DNA of 64,000 nucleotides from Cryptomeria japonica (taxonomy: Eukaryota > Streptophyta > Pinopsida > Cupressales > Cupressaceae), in contig NC_081412.1 of assembly GCF_030272615.1 (NCBI RefSeq), forward strand, positions 99,447,796 to 99,511,795. The letters are read 5' to 3'. Positions within the stretch are counted from its first letter, which is position 1. Each line of letters begins with the position of its first letter. The position numbers and the translations under genes were made by a program. Shown in pieces: positions 46,901 to 57,472 of the stretch. Under the pieces are notes generated by a model. That model did not search any database. It was not told the origin of the DNA and saw only the letters and a program-made list of their open reading frames with translations.

Positions 46901-49170
46901 TTTTGATCATTGTGTATATTTTAAGAGATTGGATAATGGCAGTTATATTATCCTGTTGCTTTATGTTGATGACATGCTTGTTGCTGGCTCTAACATGCAA
47001 CATATAAATGATCTTAAACAGAAATTAGCCAAGTCATTTGCTATGAAGGATTTGGGTGCAGCTAAGCAAATTCTCGGTATGAGGATTACATGGGATAGGA
47101 AAAATAGAACCTTGAATTTTTCCCAAAGCGAGTATATAAATGTAAAGCAGAAAAATCGAACCCTAGTCGTTCTCCCCTCCCCAACTCCAAGGAGAGAGAA
47201 GGGAGAGTCACTAGGGTTGATGGTTTTCACTTAGGAGGGACTTTACATTCAAAAGAGGGGTTGAAACCCACAAGATCCAATCCCACACAATGCAAGATTG
47301 GATTCTAAATGAGTTTCAAGGGTTGTGACATCAAGGATACCCTCTTTTGTAAAGAATATAGATAGAATGATTGAACTAGGAATGCATGAAAAGTGAGAAA
47401 GATTCACTTATAAACAGAGATAGGGATATAGGATGAAGCTGCGGACCTGGAGTTAGTAGTAAAATGTCGAGACGGTGCTGTTCTGCAAATTTGAGCGAAA
47501 GTTGACAGGACGATGGCGCCCAGCGTGCACACGGTCCTCCGAAAAATCCGCGAAACGAAGGGGGATCTGTCCGTCTCTGCACAAGGATTCCAGATCTTCA
47601 ATTACAGCCGCGTACCTGCAACCTACACACAGAAAAGAGAGGACGATTGGGGGGTTAGGGATGAGGGGTTTGCCTTTAGGTCAAACCCCGGTTTTGGAAT
47701 TAACCAAGAAATGAGAATGCTGTAAATGTAAATGTTTGTAATGTAAACAAGTACTGATACCTTGTTGTAAGAATGTTTGTATTCTTACATGCGAAGGTGT
47801 AATGTATGTAGTATGTAATGTGTTGTAAGTGATCTCCTCTTCAATGGTTGAATCCTTGTCTTGAATGCAACACTTAACCTTGAATGGAGACTTAGAATGA
47901 TCAATTGCTTGAAGGAATGCTTGAATGCTTGAATGTTTGAATATCGTTTCCGCCTTTTTTCCATCTACCAAAATGGGAGAGGAAATGTAGTTTATATACT
48001 TGTCAATTAGGGCTGATAGACTGATTTTCCCGACCTTAGGCCGACCAGGAAATATTATTTTCCAATTTGCAAACATAAAGACCCGAGACCCAAAAGAGAC
48101 CGGGCCCAAAAATAGGGCCAGGGACCAGGGCGCTAGGCGCCATGGTCCTGGGCGACTAGGGCGCTGGGCACCCTAGTCCTGAAGGACCAGGGCGCTGGGC
48201 GTCATGGTCCCACCTCCAGGGACAGCAGGGTGCAAGGAGGATCAGGCCAGGGTGCTGAAAAATGCAGTTTTTGATGTCATGAACAAGTTTCGGGGTCTCC
48301 ATTCAGGTTCCGTGTTGCATCGCCATCGTGAAGACCCAAATGCAGTCGAAATTGCAAGTGTCGCAATTTTAGGACGCTACAATAAAGAAGGTGTTGAAAA
48401 GATTTAACATGCAGGATGCAAAAGCAGTTAGTACACCTTTGGCTAGTCATTTCAAATTGACTAAGGAGATGTGCCCAAAGGCATAGGAAGAGGTAAACAA
48501 AATGTCTAACATCCTGTATTCATCAGCTGTTGGCAGTCTGATGTATGCAATGGTATGCACAAGGCTAGATATTGCACATGCAGTGGGAGTTGTCAGCAGG
48601 TTTATGAGTAATCTGGGTATGGAACATTGGAATGCTGTGAAATGGATTCTTCGGTATTTGAAAGGAACTACTACGAAGGCATTATGTTTCAAAGGATCTA
48701 ATGTTGCTCTGAGCGGACTTGTTGACTTTGATCTGGCAGGTGATATTGATTCACGGAGGAGTACTACAGGGTATGTTTTTTACTATAGGGGGAACTGCAG
48801 TCAGTTGGATTTCTAGGCTGCAAAAGGTTGTTGCACTTTCAACCACTGAAGCTGAGTATGTTGTTGCTACAGAAGCCATCAAGGAGATGATTTGGTTACA
48901 ATGTTTTCAGGAGGAATTGGGTCAGACACAGAAGGATCACCCATTGTATACTGATAGCCAGAGTGCCATTCATCTTGCAAAGAACTCTACCTTTCATTCA
49001 AGGACAAAGCACATTTAGCTCAGGTACCACTTCAACTGGACCGTTTTGGAGGAGGGTCAGTTATGGCTTGAGAAGATTCACACAAGTGAGAATCCCACCG
49101 ATATGTTCACGAAGGCAGTTCCACAAGAGAAGCTAATTTCTTCATCAGTTTCTGTTGGTCTTCTTGATTG
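44000..49170 (+). pseudogene. Copia gag-pol polyprotein, broken
   Basis: The Gag start ATG at 44000 gives MEDSKFKVEKFNGQNYQL, then a TGA at 44054. Gag shows LYEKPSASNK and SVAEHLNEFN, and a zinc knuckle CWYCGKPGHLKKDYW whose last Cys is Tyr. Protease has DPGASFH instead of D-S/T-G (about 44882). Integrase has the HHCC finger (WHHRLGH...CENCVYGK), IDDSTR, SDNGGEY and ENGVSERMNR. RT (46535-47135) has the LDVKTTFLHG and YVDDML motifs. RNase H (48387-49016) has STTEAEYV and YTDSQSAIHLA. Breaks include a frameshift near 44329, stops at 44665, 45763 and 46531, a shift near 46505, a stop at 48484, a shift near 48790 and a stop at 49016. It cannot make a working polyprotein. Confidence 0.93.
47141..48381 (-). 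mobile_element. Solo LTR (TGTAGCGTC family) inside copia pol
   Basis: It is flanked by an exact 5-bp duplication ATAAA (47136-47140 and 48382-48386) with TG...CA ends. Removing it restores the pol frame across SQSEYI and KKVLKRF. On the minus strand it begins TGTAGCGTCCTAAAATTG and has a TATA-like GTATATAAAC near 47992-48001. It shares internal blocks with 10907-12406. The 1241 bp contain no coding region, so it is a solo LTR. Confidence 0.9.
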
Positions 49171-49268
49171 ATAATTGTGGAATTTATATCAGTTAAGTCC
49201 AAGTCTTTTATCCAGTGGATGCTGCAAGTACAGTGGTGTCGTCTAGTTTTAGTCTCCAAGTGGGAGAT

Positions 49269-49719
49269 TGTTGATATGTGGCGACTAATCAACAAAGTAT
49301 TGTACACTCAACACGTATCCTTGCTGGGGTCCAGGGTCAGGTCGGGCCCTAGGAAAGTGGGCATAGCCCGCTGCAGGGGTTTGGGGGCGGCAGCCCCGAG
49401 AAATTTTTTTTTGCCATTTTTTTGTTGATGAAAACCAACATTGTAATAAAACCCTAAAAAGGCCGACTTTGTTTGTTGCCCTAAAAACACATGTTATAAG
49501 CGGCCGGGATGCTTAAGGCATTGTAAGGTTGATGTACTATTTTTGCTGGATAATAAGAAAGATTGGACGACTGTGTATGGTGGACGTAACCCATTCTTGG
49601 GTGAACCACGTTAAATCTCTGTGTTATCTGTGTCTTGTTTTATTTCTTTATCTTTTGTATTTAAATCTGCATATAATTGTTAGTTCATATTTGCTTCGGA
49701 TCTTCTTGAAACCCTAACA
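49269..49719 (+). mobile_element. 3' LTR of the copia element
   Basis: This 451-bp LTR starts TGTTGATATGTGG after the polypurine AAGTGGGAGAT and ends AACCCTAACA. It contains a GC-rich GGGTTTGGGGGCGGCAGCCCC segment and the AATTTTTTTTTGCC block that forms the left edge of the truncated 5' LTR. Confidence 0.92.
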
Positions 49720-51131
49720 GAATGTAAGCGAACCAAGGGGATAGAGTAATTCTGGTGGTATGGTTTGGATAGGAGGAGAGGAGGATCAAGAAGCGAAGTA
49801 TATGGGATGGGAGGATCTTGAATTGAAAGAGGAAATGGTAGGGGATCTTGAGATGGATGAGATGGAATGGTAGGATCTTGATTTGGATTAATAATGCTTT
49901 GAACATTCTCTGGAACAATCTCTTGGCATGAGGGGATTGGTATGGATGGTGTGACGAGGGGTGAGTGGGTAGACTCTTTAGATGGAATGGAAGGGATGAT
50001 GGAAGGTTTATCAACTAGGGTAGATGGAATGGATGGAAGGATGAGAGGTTCATCATTTGGGATAGATGGAGTGGATGGAAGGATAGGGGATTTATCAACT
50101 AGGGTAGACAATGTAGATGGAAGGATCATCGAGTGGGGAAGATGGAGTGGATGGAAGGATGGGAGATTCATCAACTAGGGTAAATGGAGTGGATGGAAGG
50201 ATGTGAAGTTCACTAGATTGAGTTCGAATGATAATAGGAGTAGGTGATGGGGATTGTGGGTGGACGATCTCAATGGATTAAAGGTTTTCAATGGTGTTAG
50301 GAGGTGGGAGAGGAATGATAGGTGTGAGAGTTGGAAGTGAAGCTGCAAAAATGGAGGAATTGGATGGTGGAGGGTTGTGGTAGGATGAAGTAGATGGTGG
50401 GTGGAGATAGGATGAGGTGGATGAAGGTGGACCAAGGTAGGATAGTGCAGATGAAGATCTTTTGGTGCACGATGGAGTGTAAGATGGTGGATTGAGATAG
50501 GATGAAATATATGGTGGAGGATTGTGGTAGGGTGAAGTAGATGGTGGGTTGAGATAGGATGAAGGATTGAGGTAAGATGGATGTTTAGGATTTGATGAAG
50601 GAGTGAGATAGGATGGGGGATTCAGATTGGATGGAGGAGCGAGATAGGATCCAGTGGATTCGTATTGGATGGAGGAGTGAGACAAGATGTGGGATTAAGA
50701 TTAGGGATTGTGTAATAGATTTGGGGATAATGAGATGATGGATTTGGATTATGGATGTAAGTGGTAGTGTTGTGAGGGAAAGATGGAGATTGAGATAGGA
50801 CCATAGGAAAAGATGGAGGTATGGATATTACATATGATGGATATGTGGAGGTGGTATAGGAGGGAGCTGTGGGCGAAAGGCATTATGGATTTCCCCTATC
50901 AAAGGTGTGATAAGGATTATGAGTTGATGCACATGGAGGAATGGTAGAGTAGCTAGGATGAACAATTGGATTTTGGTAACTGACACTTGGTGCAAGCTTG
51001 CTAAGGATGAGAGCATCAAGATTTTCAATTTCATATTTGCCTTGATCAACCATACTCTCATCATCATCAGAATGTGATGCAGTGGGAGAAAATGAAGGAC
51101 AACCAAACTCATCATAATAAAATTGCGACAT

Positions 51132-53576
51132 GACGATTAGTTGATGAGTTGGAGAGATGAAAGATAAAAAATGGACGACAAACTAAAAGCTCAAAATAGG
51201 ATGGATGACACGCTTAGACTAGGATGGGGACTGACTCAAAGGAAGTTTGAAAGAGGATGAAGTTTGGTGTTTGATTTTGGATGTTTGATGACCTAGGAAG
51301 AAGGCAATGGTGACGCGGATTAGGAGATGAGAGATGATGATGGTGATAATGTGAGAATCAAGATGATGAAAACTAAGGTGATGACTACCAACTAAGATGA
51401 TAAGAGTGATCATGCAAATCAAGACCCTAGTAGACAATAATAAGGACATAAGCTAGAAGTGATGATAGCGATGCAACTATGCAAGCAATGAGGAAACTGA
51501 AAAATGCAAACGCAAATTGAGATGAACGACAATGACGACTCAAGAAAATGCAAATTGGATCATGGGAATAAGGCAAGCCCATCAGACTATGAAGCAAAAC
51601 TTGCTAAATAAATTTTGGCAGCATAACAAGATAATAAGGATCAAACCTGCTAGAGGAAGAGGCAAACCCATCGTACCAAGGTGCAAAGCCACTATAGTAT
51701 CAATTATTGAGGCGACAGGTGAGACTGACAATGAACCCCCTGACAACAACCCCACTAAAGGATCAATGATTGAAATGACAAGTGAGACTGACAGCGAACC
51801 CACTAGACCAGGGTGCAAACCCGTTAGACCTAGGTGCAAACTCGCTAAAGGAACAATAATTGAAATGACAGGTGAGACTAATAGTGAACCCGTTGGACCA
51901 AGGTGCAAACCTGCCAGACCTAGGTGCAAACTCGTTATAGTATCAAAGGTTGAGAGAATCGACAAAACTGATAGTGAACTCACCAGAGTAAAGAGAAAAC
52001 CCGTGAGAGTTCAAATGACAGTGACTATGCTAATTATGTCAAACTATCTCAAGACAAAGACATTCCCGCTATACCAGGAAGCGAACCCGCTATAGGACAA
52101 CAACAACTAGGACTGTGTGAAATGTGATGTGTTTGATGACTAATACTGATTTTGGCAAAAGATCATTGTGACACAAACACAAGAAGCACATACGAATGAT
52201 AGAATGTAATAAAATAGTCATGCATTTCCTAGGATAGTCAAAGGATAGTACTTGTTGAATCCCCTAGCCCAAAATACCACATCCAACCGGATAGATAGAA
52301 GCTTGGCAACACTGGCTCCACTCCACTGCACACACTTCTTGGGATGCCAAGCTTCGAATTTCTAAAGATCCTAAGATCTCCAAAAAATTTCTATCTCAAA
52401 TTAGGGGGGTTCATGAGGGGTGTCTTCGACATGCACATATCACAATGCCTGAGCCAATAAGTAGAAGGATTGGGGCCACTATAACATTGGTTCGTAGTAA
52501 TTTTTCGACGGGTCTAGTCCAACAACGATTTCACGAAGCAAGCCACTTAAGGCTCTAATTGAGCTTATTGGTGTAGAGAAGGCCTCCACATACAACGAAT
52601 TCACTCAACACTTTGGCCGTTTGATCAGATATTTGTATAGCAACTCGAAAAACATTGCTCGAGGTCGCAATAGGAAAGATGCTATCCCCAATGTGCGCCT
52701 GTTTTGAAACACTCCCTTGAGGTGATGAGGCCCCAAAAAGGTGATTCTCTACTCAAAAGAAAAACAAGCGTTGTTAATCACCTTTCTCTTCACCCAAGGT
52801 CCACAAAGGCGAGGGGAGAGGATACTTGGTGTAACAGTTGGTCCACCCTACGTAGGCACAAGCGTGCCAATCATAGAAAACATGGTGTTCTTTTCCTACT
52901 GTGCCTAGATTAAGCAGAAGACACAAATGCAAAAATGAAAAACAATAAAAGGAATTATGTTTTTAGCAAAACCCCTCTTTAATGGTCCTGCAATAAATTG
53001 TTGATGTTTTAAAAACATGGGGTCTTCAATTGCACAATTAGTTGTACAAGTGTTAGTGAAAAATCAATCAAACAACCAAAATTAGCGAGTTAGCAATGAT
53101 TTGATGAAATAAAGATTCAGAGAAATGATTGTCAAAACACAAAGAACACAAATCGTTGAAACACAACACATTCCCGTAGTTTTTAGCATATTCCCATGGC
53201 TTTTTGGTGCCTTCCTATGACTTCTGCAAAAATAAATTAATGCAAACCTGCTGGACCAGGGTGCAAACCCGCTGGAATAGACCACAAACCCGCATTTATA
53301 GAAATCCTGAAAGCAAAATTTTGGAATTTCACCTTCTGTATGGTTGCAGGAATGCAAACTCGTTGCTTCAAGTAGCGAACCCGCTGCTTCAGGTAGCGAA
53401 CCCGCTGCTTCAAAAATTAATAAAATCGAGAAAATAGACTTCCGCTGAGGCAGAAATCTGTGTTTACTCTTGCGCTTTTGCCTCCAAGTACTCAAGATTT
53501 GTCAAAAACACACTTAAACAACAAAAAAATGTGAGATATGACCCATGAAGTAGGTTCCTCTGGGCGTGCCATAAAA
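51132..53576 (-). other. Long leader of the G-patch element with a repeated GCGGGTTYGC-like motif
   Basis: This non-coding 2.4 kb lies between the primer site and the ORF start. On the plus strand about 18 variants of G(C/T)(G/A)AACCCG(C/T)T occur, clustered at 51650-52090 (often in CCAAGGTGCAAACCC contexts, with GACAGGTGAGACTGA between) and 53245-53415. The element-sense motif is therefore AGCGGGTT(C/T)GC. The plus-strand ORF at 51532-52095 is antisense to the element and reflects this periodicity. Role unknown. Confidence 0.65.
53552..53571 (-). other. Primer-binding-site-like sequence of the G-patch element
   Basis: On the minus strand TGGCACGCCCAGAGGAACC starts five bases after the 5' LTR end (TTTTA spacer). 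It begins with the diagnostic TGG that pairs with the tRNA 3' CCA. The primer tRNA is not identified by eye. Confidence 0.55.
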
Positions 53577-54903
53577 TGTGCGATGAAAAATGCGTGCGAA
53601 TACAAAGGACTTAAAAGTAAGCCAATTAATCAAGCAAACATAAGACATCATACACCTCAAGATTAGAATGATAAAATCAAAACAAGCATAACGTGATAAC
53701 ACAAATGCAAACCAAATGCCTTCTTTGATTTGATTATTCTTCGATTTTATGTGTGCTCAATGACGTGTTTAGATGCTCAATTATACTCCATGATGGTAGA
53801 TGCAAATGATAATAGATGATTGATGAAAAATGCAATGTATGATGATTTCGACAAAATAACAATGTATTAACATGAAGAGTGGATCATTATTTTGGCATTA
53901 TGATGACATGATTATGAAAAAGTGGATCAAGTGGGTAGAAAAAGGAGGGATTAAATATGAGATGAGAGGAAGGATGGGGGATGAGAGAATGCAACACTTG
54001 TCCTCAAGAAGGACAAGTGGCACTCCAAAGAGAGCCAAGTGGAAGAAGATTCCACACATGTCCTCAAGTGGCTCAAGAGGGAAGTTAAGTGTCCCAAAGG
54101 AGGGACACATGTCTTGAGAAGGAATGACATTTGTCCTTAGGGACACATGTCTATTTTGGGAATAACCACCCAAATATAGGATATTTTCCAATATTTGGAA
54201 AATAAGGAATGTGCTCACACGTGAGAGGGGAGGTTAGAAAGGATAGGATAAGGTTGGTTAGGGGGGATAGGGTAGTTAGAACCCAAGGGTAAGGATAGGG
54301 GGAAGGTTAGATGAGGGTTAGGTTAGGTGGTTATAAAGTAGGAGACATGTGAAAAATTTAAATAATTATTTAATTATTAAAATGAGGGGAGGGAAATTAA
54401 TTAATTAATTGGAGAGGAAATGCGAGGTGGTATTAATTAATTATGAATTAATTAATGGGATATGAGAAAAAGCTAATGAATTAAATTAAATAAAGTGAAT
54501 TTATTTTATTTAATAGAAGAAGGGTTAAAAATGTGGATTTAATTAATTAACAAGGTTAATCAATTAATAGGCTAGGGTCATGGCGTATTTAATTAAATTA
54601 AATTAGCCAATGGGATGAGATGCAATATATATTTTTTTGCTCGGTAATAATTTATATTTTATTAATATTAAAAAATAGCAGTACATAACCATAATAGTAT
54701 CTTCCATAAAGTTCATAGTAAAATCTTAAAAAAATTCCTCCACATCTATAGTGAGCTTTTATAAAATGTTCCCATCTACCACTACAACTACACTACCAAA
54801 AAACTAGCCCTTTCTATAGAAAAGCATCTAATGCAATATGTAAACAAAAAGTGGATGATCCCACTACAAACAAAACATACCAAATAACTGTAATTGCACC
54901 AAC

Positions 54904-55371
54904 TCACACTCTTCGCTTAGGATGAGAACCAGAGTCATCTTTGGTTTTCTTCAGCTCTGTCTCCCTTCGCTTCCTTGGGCGCAACACTCTCCTCCCTATC
55001 CCATCTGCTTTGGCCTTGGAAATTTCAGTCATTGCTTCTAGCTCCTTAATTTCCACCAGAAGCTTCAGAGCCTCCCACCCATGTTTCGCCTCTACTCTGC
55101 GGTGGATTTGACACAAGCCTTTCGACCACCTTACAAATGGAATCAACACTGCCCTATTGCCACAGTCGCCATCCTCCTTGCCTTCACCCACATCGAATCC
55201 AACTCCTGGTACAACCCATTTCAGAAAGGAATCCATCCCTACCAAAAAATCCTTGTGGATTATCATCTCCATAACCCTCCTCACTGTACCTGTATTCTCC
55301 CCCACTTCCAAGCCCCATGCCATAATAAATGAGTAGATGTCCATTCGCATCTTGTACCTGTTCTTTACCAA
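54904..55371 (-). CDS. Hypothetical ORF in the LINE 3' region, 155 aa
   Basis: This open frame lies downstream of the RNase H remnant and inside the LINE boundaries. It reads from MVKNRYKMRMD to a strongly basic tail (RRVLRPRKRRETELKKTKDD, ending HPKRRV). I do not recognise a family. It may be a leftover C-terminal part of ORF2, a 3' ORF carried by this LINE lineage, or chance. An upstream in-frame extension before the first Met is possible. The basic tail would suit nucleic-acid binding or nuclear import, which is speculation. Confidence 0.3.
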   Translation of the reverse strand: MVKNRYKMRMDIYSFIMAWGLEVGENTGTVRRVMEMIIHKDFLVGMDSFLKWVVPGVGFDVGEGKEDGDCGNRAVLIPFVRWSKGLCQIHRRVEAKHGWEALKLLVEIKELEAMTEISKAKADGIGRRVLRPRKRRETELKKTKDDSGSHPKRRV

Positions 55372-55799
55372 GTCAAATTATTTGCCCACAATGAGAGCAA
55401 CACATTGTGACAACATTTCATCTAAGAATTTGAAGAAACCCTTGAGCCTTTTAATTGTTAAGTCCCCATAAAATGGGCACAATTGTTTCTTGGTGCATAA
55501 TGTGAAGTTTTCCTCCATTATTTCCACCCTCTCCGCTTCACCACCTTACACCACCCTGCTTCACTCCACCCCTGCGAAATCTTTCTGCAGAGAAACTCGT
55601 CTTCCTTCACAATCACACTTTGATAGAATGATGGGGAAGAAATAAATTTTATATTCCATCAACTCGACTACCTTCAAACACCTCTTGGCTTTTAATGCCC
55701 GCCACCTCTACCCACCTCTTCTTTGCTATCTGTGCAACTCAAACGTGCTATACTCATTATTTTCCTAAATACTTATTCCTCCTCAAATGAAATCTGTTG

Positions 55800-56238
55800 G
55801 AAATCTTCTAATTTACACTCTCCAATCTCATTAAATGATAGTGCCCATTTAGATAAGATATTTGCCAACACATTGCCTATTCTCCTCACATGATTTACTT
55901 GATAATCTTATAAAAAATTTAAGCTCGTCAATTATACTATTAATCAAATTTTGTAAGTGCCATGCCTCTAAACCCCCCTTCATTATAGCCTAAATAATAA
56001 TCAAAGAATCCCCTTCTAAATATAGCTTCCTTACATCCAATAACTTACCAATTCTAACTGCTAACAAAGCCACTGACACTTTTGCTATGTTGTTTGTGTC
56101 TTCATCAAGTTTTTGAGCACTGAGAGTGATCACCTCACCCTTCCAATCTCTAACAATGAACCCTACCCCAGATGGACCTGGGTTACCTTTAGAGGCACCA
56201 TCAAAATTTATTTTCCACCATCCTTCCAAAGGTCTCAA
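55800..56238 (-). pseudogene. LINE RNase H domain remnant
   Basis: The reading frame contains WWKINFDGASKGNPGPSGVG, FIVRDWKGEVI and YLEGDSLIII, the start and middle of the plant RVT_3-type RNase H at the C-terminus of LINE ORF2. The first catalytic Asp (FDGAS) and a later Asp (EGDS) are present. The position usually holding the catalytic Glu (NNIAE) is Lys (NNIAK), and a stop follows LIII. It is a non-functional remnant; RT is lost by 5' truncation. Confidence 0.85.
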
Positions 56239-56372
56239 CCTCCTCTAATGAATGACAAGCATTTCTAGATTGAACCAAGCCTTGCCCCTTAACAGGTGGG
56301 ATGGGATGCAATATTTAATTAAATAATATAAATTATTTAATTAACATAAGCGACTAAGGGATTTAAATTTTG

Positions 56373-56870
56373 AGCACTTGCAGGTAAAAAAGCGAATCTA
56401 CACACGGATTTCTTCCACGACGGAGGTCTACTTTCTCAATCCCACCATTTCACGAAGCAGTGGGTTCGCTTTTAGAAGTAGCGGGTTCGCCATTCAAACT
56501 AGCGGGAACACTATATCATTTCTGCATGGAAGGTAACTTTGGCCATTTTTGTTCTCGGGAAAAGTCATAAATGCTTTTTACATTTTTGACACAGTAGCGG
56601 GTTTGAAGTCTAGGATAGCGGGTTCACATTTAGGCTTTAGGGAAGTTTTATTAAGCTCTGTTACTCAAAATTTCATATCTAGTTTTTGTCTAAACTAGTG
56701 GGTACGTATCTTGAAATGGTGGGGTTTTCACTTGAAATAGTGGGTTTTCTACTTAGTATGGTGGGTTTGCATATGATTAATTTGAAATAGCGGGTTTGTA
56801 CTGTATTTTAGCGGGGTCACACAATTATCATTTACACCAATTTTCCAGAATGATATTTTTCGACTAATCA
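56373..56870 (+). mobile_element. Leader fragment of a related G-patch element, opposite orientation
   Basis: It starts GAGCACTTGCAGGTAAAAAAG and aligns with the element-sense leader of the minus copy (GAGTACTTGGAGGCAAAAGCG, complement near 53487). Both continue through ACACGGATTTC / ACACAGATTTC and then AGCGGGTTCGC-type motifs. Here the motifs are on the plus strand: 56457, 56482, 56503, 56593, 56620 and several degenerate ones to 56815. It therefore belongs to a second copy pointing right, joined head-on to the truncated 5' LTR. Confidence 0.65.
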
Positions 56871-57472
56871 ACTAACTTTCATGTTGTTGTATGACTTCAC
56901 TAACATTTGTGCAGCCAATCGAGTGATAAGAGTCCTTGATCATCAAACCCTAATTCATTTCCTTCATCCTTTCAATCACTTTAAGTATTTCATCAGACCT
57001 TCAAGCTTTTGCTTACCATCCTACCATTATTTTCATCCCCAATTTCCTAAAATATTGATCAATTCGATGACATCATCATCCTTTTGTCGATACCATTCCC
57101 CTTTTATCCCCTATTGACATCATGTTGATTTCATCCATGCATTCATTCCCTAATGGTGTCGCAGTAGTTTTTTTGTCGAAGGTCAAACTTTTGGCACCTC
57201 TCGCTGTCCCCTTTCTCATTGACAAGCGTCACAATGGATCCTTGATGCCTATTTCCTAACAAAGGATTATTTTGTCAAGGCATTAGAGATGGACATACTC
57301 TTCTTCTAGGATCAATTATAGGTGGTATGTGGTGTTAAGAAAACAGTGTCTCAATCTTAAAATTAGTTATAGAAAGTTTATATTTCAGTGAGGGGTTGCA
57401 AGGGGGGTATGTGGGGTGTCTAGGGGCCACATGCCTCAACAGGGGTTCATGGGCAATAAAATTTATATATAT
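56871..57472. other. Uncharacterised repeat-like spacer
   Basis: No gene is supported. A TTGGCACCTCTCGCTG string near 57190 has the TGG start of a primer site, but no LTR end is demonstrable. The part after 57330 (GGGGTTGCAAGGGGG, GGGGCCACATGCC) has the GC-rich character seen in copia LTRs and leads into the copia remnant. Confidence 0.35.

Larger units (their letters stand above)
43650..49719 (+). mobile_element. Ty1/copia retrotransposon, degenerate, inserted in the G-patch element
   Basis: The structure is: truncated 5' LTR (43650-43939), primer site, broken gag-pol (44000-49170), polypurine AAGTGGGAGAT and an intact-ended 3' LTR (49269-49719, TGTTGATATG...CCCTAACA). Domain order gag, protease, integrase, RT, RNase H is the copia order. 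A solo LTR interrupts the RNase H end of pol. Multiple stops and frameshifts make it inactive. The 5' LTR lacks about 130 bp at its start plus about 28 bp internally compared with the 3' LTR. Confidence 0.95.
42798..51131 (-). pseudogene. Pro/Ser/Tyr-rich ORF, minus copy, split by a copia element
   Basis: The N-terminal part runs from 51131 (MSQFYYDEFG; DDDESMVDQ; QNPIVHPSY; PYHTFD) through proline repeats (50685-50278) to the text before 49720. The C-terminal part is 43640-42798, with the NPFWALISQNP block, the basic domain (NLDAKSKIHKAKHPQ, SQKPQRPTKAKAKR) and a tail ending near HIIHTFA. Compared with the plus copy, a stretch equal to 13840-14160, including the G-patch, is missing at the copia junction. 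Frameshifts occur near 50885, 50640, 50275 and 49740. Conservation of domain order with the plus copy shows that the ORF is real; biochemical function is unknown. Confidence 0.65.
54629..56297 (-). mobile_element. 5'-truncated plant LINE with RNase H remnant
   Basis: It is flanked by a 17-bp target duplication with one mismatch (GGGATGAGATGCAATAT at 54612 and GGGATGGGATGCAATAT at 56298). The left end reads ATTTTTTTGCTCGGTAATAA, so the minus strand ends TTATTACCGAGCAAAAAAAT, the 3' terminus typical of plant L1 elements. Long variable target duplications, 5' truncation and this tail fit target-primed reverse transcription. Coding remnants are the RNase H domain and a downstream small ORF. Confidence 0.9.
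39654..56372 (-). mobile_element. G-patch LTR element, minus copy, with nested insertions
   Basis: Read on the minus strand: 5' LTR (56372 to 53577, split by a LINE), primer site, 2.4 kb leader, ORF (from 51131), conserved non-coding region, polypurine tract and 3' LTR (40639 to 39654). A Ty1/copia element (43650-49719) splits the ORF. The ORF and 3' region are collinear with 10383-17474. Apart from the inserted elements no RT or integrase is seen. The 5' LTR is truncated by at least 40 bp at its outer end, where it meets an inverted leader of a related copy. Subtracting inserts gives an element of roughly 9 kb. Confidence 0.75.
53577..56372 (-). mobile_element. 5' LTR of the minus-strand G-patch element, split by a LINE
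   Basis: Segments 53577-54628 and 56298-56372 together match the 3' LTR at 39654-40639. The interruption is the LINE at 54629-56297. At 56372 homology to the 3' LTR stops about 46 bp short of the expected TGTAGACA terminus, so the outer end is missing and no target duplication can be checked. Confidence 0.82.

Noticed and set aside
43635-49724. Apparent GAATG target duplication around the copia element
   Set aside because: The left GAATG and the adjacent TGTTGATA align to native G-patch element sequence (about 14165), and the 5' LTR is truncated at 43650, so the true left duplication is deleted and the match is coincidental.
49942-50178. Gly/Asp/Met-rich plus-strand ORF
   Set aside because: It is the complement of the minus-strand proline-rich ORF (GGATGG repeats), not a separate gene.
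51532-52095. 187-codon plus-strand ORF
   Set aside because: It is antisense to the leader of the minus-strand element, and its repetitive Arg/Cys/Lys/Pro pattern is created by the GCRAACCCG motif array.
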